Notes under the pieces: generated by a model | The model's input: only the letters and a program-made list of their open reading frames with translations | The model's database searches: none | What the model was told of the DNA's origin: nothing | In this document: in pieces, positions 60,312-64,000 of the stretch | Position numbering within the stretch: position 1 is the first letter of the stretch | How the letters are laid out: every line of letters begins with the position of its first letter | Source: CAMCQY01 sp044370415 | GTDB taxonomy: Bacteria; Planctomycetota; Planctomycetia; Pirellulales; UBA1268 | Assembly: GCA_044370415.1 (NCBI GenBank) | Contig: JBILVO010000004.1 | Span: 7,908-71,907, forward strand | Direction: 5' to 3' | DNA: 64,000 nt | Made by a program: the position numbers and the translations under genes

Positions 60312-60412
60312 GGCGGCTTCTTCCCAGGGGGCTGGTTCCGAGGGGCGCTCTCGCCGCCCTGGTGGCGTGGCGTTCCATCGGGCCCGCCGCCAAGGCCGCC
60401 ATCCTATCGTCG

Positions 60413-60973
60413 TCACCGGGTGGCGTCAGCACCTGCGGCGTCGGCCGCCGCCATCCGCGACGTCGACAGCCCGCCGGACATCGCCGTCACCAGATCGTCG
60501 ACGGTGGGGCAGCCCGTCCAGCGCCGGCGTTCCTCGCCGTCCGGTGAGGCCAGCAGCACCGTGGGGAATTCCTTGATGCCGCACCTCTTGCAGTCGGCCG
60601 CGTGCCGGTCGGCATCGACGACCACGCACACGAAGTGCCGCGACAGTTCGACCAACCGGCGGTCCGTCAGGGGGCCTTGGGCGAGTTCCGCGCACCAGCG
60701 GCACCATGCGGCCCGGAAGATCACCAGCATCGGCCGATTGTCGGCGGCGGCCCGCCGCAGGCCGGCCTCGTAGCCCTCGACGTATTCCATGGCCGCGATC
60801 CCCTGGTCGGACGGCACGACGGCCAGCCGCACGGCCCGCGGCGCCGGCCGCAGCACCGCCTCGTCGTGCACCTCGAAGCCCGCCCACGCGATGAGCGCCA
60901 GCAGGGCGGCGCCCGCGATGGCCGCCCGTGCAGTCCAACGTCCGATCTGGATGTGGGAAGGGGCAGAACCCAT
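60413..60973 (-). CDS. Membrane-anchored thioredoxin-fold protein
   Basis: The protein is 186 residues. One N-terminal helix (AAIAGAALLALIAWAGF) places the domain outside the membrane. The redox motif is FRAAWCRWCAELA, a CRWC variant, followed by ADCKRCGIKEFPTVLLASPDG with the cis-Pro. The fold matches DsbD-gamma/thioredoxin-like domains. A second Cys pair (CKRC) is unusual and might bind metal or assist disulfide exchange. It ends with an Ala-rich tail. The start at 60973 is uncertain; an ATG at 61021 is in frame. Confidence 0.82.
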   Translation of the reverse strand: MGSAPSHIQIGRWTARAAIAGAALLALIAWAGFEVHDEAVLRPAPRAVRLAVVPSDQGIAAMEYVEGYEAGLRRAAADNRPMLVIFRAAWCRWCAELAQGPLTDRRLVELSRHFVCVVVDADRHAADCKRCGIKEFPTVLLASPDGEERRRWTGCPTVDDLVTAMSGGLSTSRMAAADAAGADATR

Positions 60974-61231
60974 CGACGGGGACGCTCTGGGGGACCTGGA
61001 AGACCGGGCAATGGCGGCCATGCCGCCCCGGCCCTGAAACCGCCAGGAGGCAGGTACTGGACGGCCGTCGGGCACGGCAAGAGCGCTCCAAAGCCCGCTG
61101 GCTCGATCCCCCGCGACGGCGCGCCGGGCCGGCAATCCACGCGATCCGGGAGGTCTGTGGAAGCGGATGTCCAGAGCGGCCTGCCGGCACGGCACGAACG
61201 CCGATCTGCCCCCCGAGCGTCCGCACGCGAA

Positions 61232-61260
61232 TTGTCTCCGTCCGCAGATATCCGTATCGT
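61232..61260 (+). promoter_or_regulatory. Candidate promoter for the TPR lipoprotein
   Basis: TTGTCT (61232-61237), 17 bp, then TATCGT (61255-61260). The inferred start near 61267 leaves a leader of only about 18 nt. It lies in the 311-bp divergent gap 60974-61284, in which nothing else was recognised. Confidence 0.45.
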
Positions 61261-61284
61261 CCGGCTCCCTCCGGATGCACCCGC

Positions 61285-62151
61285 ATGCCCCGAGCCGCTC
61301 CCGCCATCCCGCGCCGATCAGGTGCCACGGCCGCCCGGCAGGCGTTCGCGCTGGCGCTGGCGGTCTCGGCATGCACGGCCGGGTGCCGCCTGATGAACCG
61401 CTCCGGTGCGGTGTCGCAGAACGTGGCCGACGCCCGCCGACTCTGCAACGAGGGGCTGTCGGCCGTCGATCGCAAGGACCTGCTCCGCGCCGAGGGGCTG
61501 CTCGAACGTGCCGTGAAGAACTGCCCCACCGACGTCGACGCGCGGCGGCACTATGCCGACGTGCTCTGGCAGCGCGGCGAGCGGATGGAGGCGGTGACGC
61601 AGATCGCGGAGGCGCTGCGACTCTCGCCCGGCGACGTCGGCATCTGCATCGACGGCGGGCGGATGTACCTGGAGCTCGGCCTGCTCGACGACGCCGACCG
61701 ACTCGCGCGCGAGGCGGTGCGGTCGGCACCGCGGTCCGCCGACGCCTGGCGGCTGCAGGGGCAGGTCGCGCTGGCCCGCGGTCGGGCCGAGGAGGCGCTC
61801 GCCGATTTTCACCGGGCGTTGGCGCTCGCCCCCGACGACCGCGATCTCCTGCTCGACACGGCGGAGATCTACCGCAGGCTCGACCGCCCGCAGCGGGCCC
61901 TCTCCACGCTGGCGGTACTGGGCGAGAGCTACGGGCCCAACCAGGCGCCGCCGCAGGTGCTCGCCCTGGAGGGCATGGCGCAGGAGGCGCTCGGCCGGCC
62001 CACCGACGCGCTCGAAAGCTACCGGCAGGCCGTGGCCCGCGGGCTCACGGCCCCCGACATCGCGGCCCGTCTGGCCGCCCTCGAGCAGGACGCTGCCGCA
62101 AGCCGGCCGCAGACGGCGCTCGCCGGCGCGGCCACCGACCCACTTCGCTGA
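61285..62151 (+). CDS. TPR-repeat lipoprotein
   Basis: The protein is 288 residues. An N-terminal signal has Cys in SACTAGCRL, fitting a lipoprotein. At least five tetratricopeptide repeats follow, such as CNEGLSAVDRKDLLRAEGLL, VLWQRGERMEAVTQIAEAL, WRLQGQVALARGRAEEALAD and IYRRLDRPQRALSTLAVLG. These build a protein-binding solenoid, probably on the outer or inner membrane surface. The partner is unknown. CGGA lies nine bases before the ATG. It converges with the next gene. Confidence 0.85.
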   Translation: MPRAAPAIPRRSGATAARQAFALALAVSACTAGCRLMNRSGAVSQNVADARRLCNEGLSAVDRKDLLRAEGLLERAVKNCPTDVDARRHYADVLWQRGERMEAVTQIAEALRLSPGDVGICIDGGRMYLELGLLDDADRLAREAVRSAPRSADAWRLQGQVALARGRAEEALADFHRALALAPDDRDLLLDTAEIYRRLDRPQRALSTLAVLGESYGPNQAPPQVLALEGMAQEALGRPTDALESYRQAVARGLTAPDIAARLAALEQDAAASRPQTALAGAATDPLR

Positions 62152-62181
62152 ATCCGCGCCGCACACGCTGCCGCCCGGATC

Positions 62182-62217
62182 GCCGGCACGGCGGCATGGC
62201 ACATCATGCCAACGCCG
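62182..62217. terminator. Two-way terminator-like hairpin between convergent genes
   Basis: GGCATG (62193-62198) pairs with CATGCC (62205-62210) around a six-base loop, and an outer stem CCGGC (62182-62186) pairs with GCCGG (62213-62217). It sits between the stops of the TPR and fumarylacetoacetate-hydrolase genes. No U-tract is present, so stopping may rely on structure alone or on Rho. Confidence 0.5.
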
Positions 62218-62218
62218 G

Positions 62219-63019
62219 TCAGCGCTCCTCGACCACCGGATTGGTGAGGCTGCCTATCTTCTCGATCTCCACGGTCACGGCGTCGCCGGGCCTGAGGAAG
62301 ACCGGCGGCTTGCGGGCGAAGCCGACGCCGTGGGGCGTGCCGGTGAGGATCACGGTGCCGGGCCGCAGCAGCATGCTCGCCGACATGAATTCGATGATCG
62401 CCGGCACATCGAAGATCATGTCGTCGGTGTTCCAGTCCTGCATCACCTGCCCGTTGAGCACCGTGCGGATCGTGAGCGTGTTCGGATCGGGAATCTCGTC
62501 GGTGGTGACGATGCAGGGCCCCAGCGGGCAGAACGTGGCGAACGACTTGCCCCGGCACCACTGGCCGCCACCTCCGTTCCGCTGCCAGTCGCGGGCGGAC
62601 ACGTCGTTGGCACAGGTGTAGCCGAGTACGTGCTTGAGCGCGTCGGCGCGACCGACGTTGTGGCAGGTCTTCCCGATCACGATGGCCAGCTCGCACTCGT
62701 AGTCGACCTCGTCGCTCCGCAGCTTCCGCGGCAGGACGATCGGGTCGCCGGGGTTTTGCAGGGCGCCCGAATTCTTCATGAAGAGCACCGGGTGGGCGGG
62801 CGGCTGGGCGCCGCTCTCGGCGGCGTGCTGCTTGTAGTTGAGGCCGATGCAGAGGATGTCGCGGGGCTCGAGCGGCGCGAGCAGCTTGTCGACCTTCGCG
62901 ACGGCGCCGGTGTCGCGGAGGGTGCCGAAGAGTTCACCTTCCAGAATCGTCGTGCGGCCGTCGGCGTGGAGGCTTCCCAGCCGGGTCGCGCCGGCGGATT
63001 CGAAACGGACGATCTTCAT
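62219..63019 (-). CDS. Fumarylacetoacetate-hydrolase-family protein
   Basis: The protein is 266 residues. Motifs: ILCIGLNYKQHAAESG, HPVLFMKNSGALQNPGDPI, VDYECELAIVIGKTC with the metal-binding Glu pair, GYTCANDVSARDWQ and ILTGTPHGVGFARKP. The family includes 2-keto-4-pentenoate hydratase, acylpyruvase and oxaloacetate decarboxylases; substrate uncertain. The ATG at 63019 has GGGAG upstream. Cytoplasmic, single-gene unit. The gap on its 5' side (63020-63381, 362 bp) is described under the next promoter. Confidence 0.92.
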   Translation of the reverse strand: MKIVRFESAGATRLGSLHADGRTTILEGELFGTLRDTGAVAKVDKLLAPLEPRDILCIGLNYKQHAAESGAQPPAHPVLFMKNSGALQNPGDPIVLPRKLRSDEVDYECELAIVIGKTCHNVGRADALKHVLGYTCANDVSARDWQRNGGGGQWCRGKSFATFCPLGPCIVTTDEIPDPNTLTIRTVLNGQVMQDWNTDDMIFDVPAIIEFMSASMLLRPGTVILTGTPHGVGFARKPPVFLRPGDAVTVEIEKIGSLTNPVVEER

Positions 63020-63270
63020 GAGGACGATCTCCCTGAAAACAAAGCATGGTGGACCGCAGCAGGACCAGCGCAACGGCTGAGGAGCGATCCATGTTTAAGC
63101 GATCTCTGTGTGGATGTTCTTGATTTCCGTGGAGGCATCAAGGCCTCGACTGCGTGATCGCACCGCAGGCCGCTCGGCTGCACGCTGCCGCTGCGGCCTC
63201 GGCGGCCGCGGGATCGATGGTCGGACTGTCCCTCGAAAACCATCTCCAGAATCGCCCCGCGAGGCCAACA

Positions 63271-63303
63271 TTGACAAAATGCAGTGCGGCTGTGCAATAA
63301 TAT
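63271..63303 (+). promoter_or_regulatory. Strong AT-rich promoter before the planctomycete cytochrome gene
   Basis: TTGACA (63271-63276) is followed by an AT-rich CAATAATATAG tract (63295-63305). The possible -10 boxes are CAATAA (18 bp), AATAAT (19 bp) or TAATAT (21 bp). It is about 80 bp before the ATG at 63382. The rest of the 63020-63381 gap holds no recognisable gene. Confidence 0.55.
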
Positions 63304-63381
63304 AGACTAAGCGTGTCGCTTGCAGGCACGTGCTTCGGCAGCGGCTTCGGTGGCCGGGGTTCACTCCATCCGGTGAGAGCG

Positions 63382-64000
63382 ATGGGATCGCAATTGCGTT
63401 CGCAGCACGCTCTGCCGCGGGGTCGCCGGGGAATTCGGCACTCCACGAACGTGCCGCCCATCGTCGCGACGGCCAGCGCAGCCCTCTGGCTGTTCCTCCC
63501 CCTGGCGATGCCCTACCGCGTCGCCGCACCCGCGGGCGTCGACGGCATTGAGTTCTTCGAGTCACGGATCCGGCCGATCCTCGTCGAACACTGTCATGAG
63601 TGCCATGCCGGCGATGTGGCGGAAGGGGGCCTGCGGCTCGACTCCCGTGCAGGGTTCGACGCGGGCGGCACGAGCGGCAGACTCGTCGACGACAAGCAGC
63701 CCACTGCCAGCCTGCTCCTGAGGATGATTCGCCACGAGATCAAAGATCGGGAGATGCCGCAGGGAGCCGACAAACTGCCCGACGCGGTGATCGGAGATTT
63801 CGAACGCTGGATCGCGAGCGGCTTGCCCGGCCTGCCCACCGCGCCGCCGACGCCGCAGGAGGCAAGCGCCGAGGCATGGGCGGCAAAGCTTGCCGCGCGG
63901 CGGACGCACTGGGCGTGGCAGCCGGTCGCCACGGTGCCCATTCCGGAGGTGCCGCTTCCGCCCGACTCACCGCATCGAGCGTGGCTCGCCCAGCCGATCG
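63382..64000 (+). CDS. Planctomycete cytochrome c (PSCyt1) protein, C-terminus outside window
   Basis: The frame is open to the right edge (206 codons visible). A hydrophobic signal (ATASAALWLFLPLAMPYRVAA) is followed by the PSCyt1 haem domain: FFESRIRPILVEHCHECHAG, with the CxxCH site, then GGLRLDSRAGFDAGG and MIRHEIKDREMPQGADKL. In this family DUF1549 and DUF1553 domains normally follow, often with a DUF1501 gene downstream; both are expected beyond the window. The role is unknown but the family is nearly confined to planctomycetes and relatives. GGTGAGAG lies before the ATG. Confidence 0.9.
   Translation, partial: MGSQLRSQHALPRGRRGIRHSTNVPPIVATASAALWLFLPLAMPYRVAAPAGVDGIEFFESRIRPILVEHCHECHAGDVAEGGLRLDSRAGFDAGGTSGRLVDDKQPTASLLLRMIRHEIKDREMPQGADKLPDAVIGDFERWIASGLPGLPTAPPTPQEASAEAWAAKLAARRTHWAWQPVATVPIPEVPLPPDSPHRAWLAQPI

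Noticed and set aside
1..64000. tRNA, rRNA, insertion sequences, prophage or att sites
   Set aside because: I looked for cloverleaf-like sequence, transposase or integrase motifs and terminal repeats and recognised none; weak tRNA-like elements could still be missed by eye.

Overview
The window is a very GC-rich (roughly 70% by eye), densely packed chromosomal segment from a planctomycete, probably of the Pirellulales type. The evidence is a planctomycete-type (PSCyt1) cytochrome gene at the right end, an NPCBM-domain protein, VWA/prenyltransferase-repeat genes behind a MoxR gene, an FliF with planctomycete-type sequence, and many lineage-specific hypothetical proteins. Genes are often coupled by ATGA or GTGA overlaps. 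No tRNA, rRNA, transposase or CRISPR array was recognised. Many long antisense ORFs are GC-driven shadows and are left out.

Layout. 1-8.3 kb: a MoxR AAA+ ATPase (N-terminus cut off) heads an overlapping chain with a BatA-like/VWA membrane protein, a membrane protein of unknown function, a prenyltransferase/squalene-cyclase-repeat protein and an NPCBM-domain protein. 8.3-25.4 kb: mixed housekeeping and unknown genes. These include an unknown membrane protein, a prolyl-oligopeptidase-type hydrolase, archaeal-type phosphoglycerate mutase, an ABA4-like membrane protein, a phosphoglucose-isomerase homologue that has lost its active-site motifs, a UPF0173 metallohydrolase, a Rieske ferredoxin, a HAD phosphatase, an ECF-like sigma factor facing a 7Fe ferredoxin, an HNH endonuclease, an isopropylmalate-dehydrogenase-family enzyme, a Gfo/Idh/MocA oxidoreductase and purD.

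25.9-47.9 kb is one large respiratory supercluster on the + strand. It holds a Rieske protein with a long repeat-bearing N-terminus, cytochrome b, an enlarged subunit IV, a 1531-residue octahaem cytochrome c with a PDZ domain, two amicyanin-like cupredoxins, a dihaem cytochrome c lipoprotein, and cytochrome oxidase subunits II, I, III and IV. Haem A synthase, haem O synthase, a Sco-type copper chaperone, a DUF420 protein and three unknown membrane proteins complete it. Together these would carry electrons from quinol through a modified bc complex and cytochrome or copper carriers to an A2-type haem-copper oxidase. Two arrays of hairpin-forming tandem repeats lie inside this cluster.

48.1-49.1 kb is malate dehydrogenase. 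49.5-55.9 kb is the most unusual region: an alpha/beta hydrolase and a HATPase gene lead into a compact flagellar/type III export-gate operon made of an FliF-FliO fused frame, FliP, FliQ, FliR and an FlhB without the NPTH self-cleavage domain. No FlhA, FliI, FliG, rod, hook or filament genes are present in the window. 56-64 kb holds a large secreted LRR-like protein, a sulfotransferase, a thioredoxin-like protein, a TPR lipoprotein, a fumarylacetoacetate-hydrolase-family enzyme and the start of a planctomycete cytochrome gene.

Several sigma70-like promoters (-35 and -10 boxes, mostly 17 bp apart) could be read in the intergenic gaps. All functional statements rest on motif and family recognition by eye; no database search was run.
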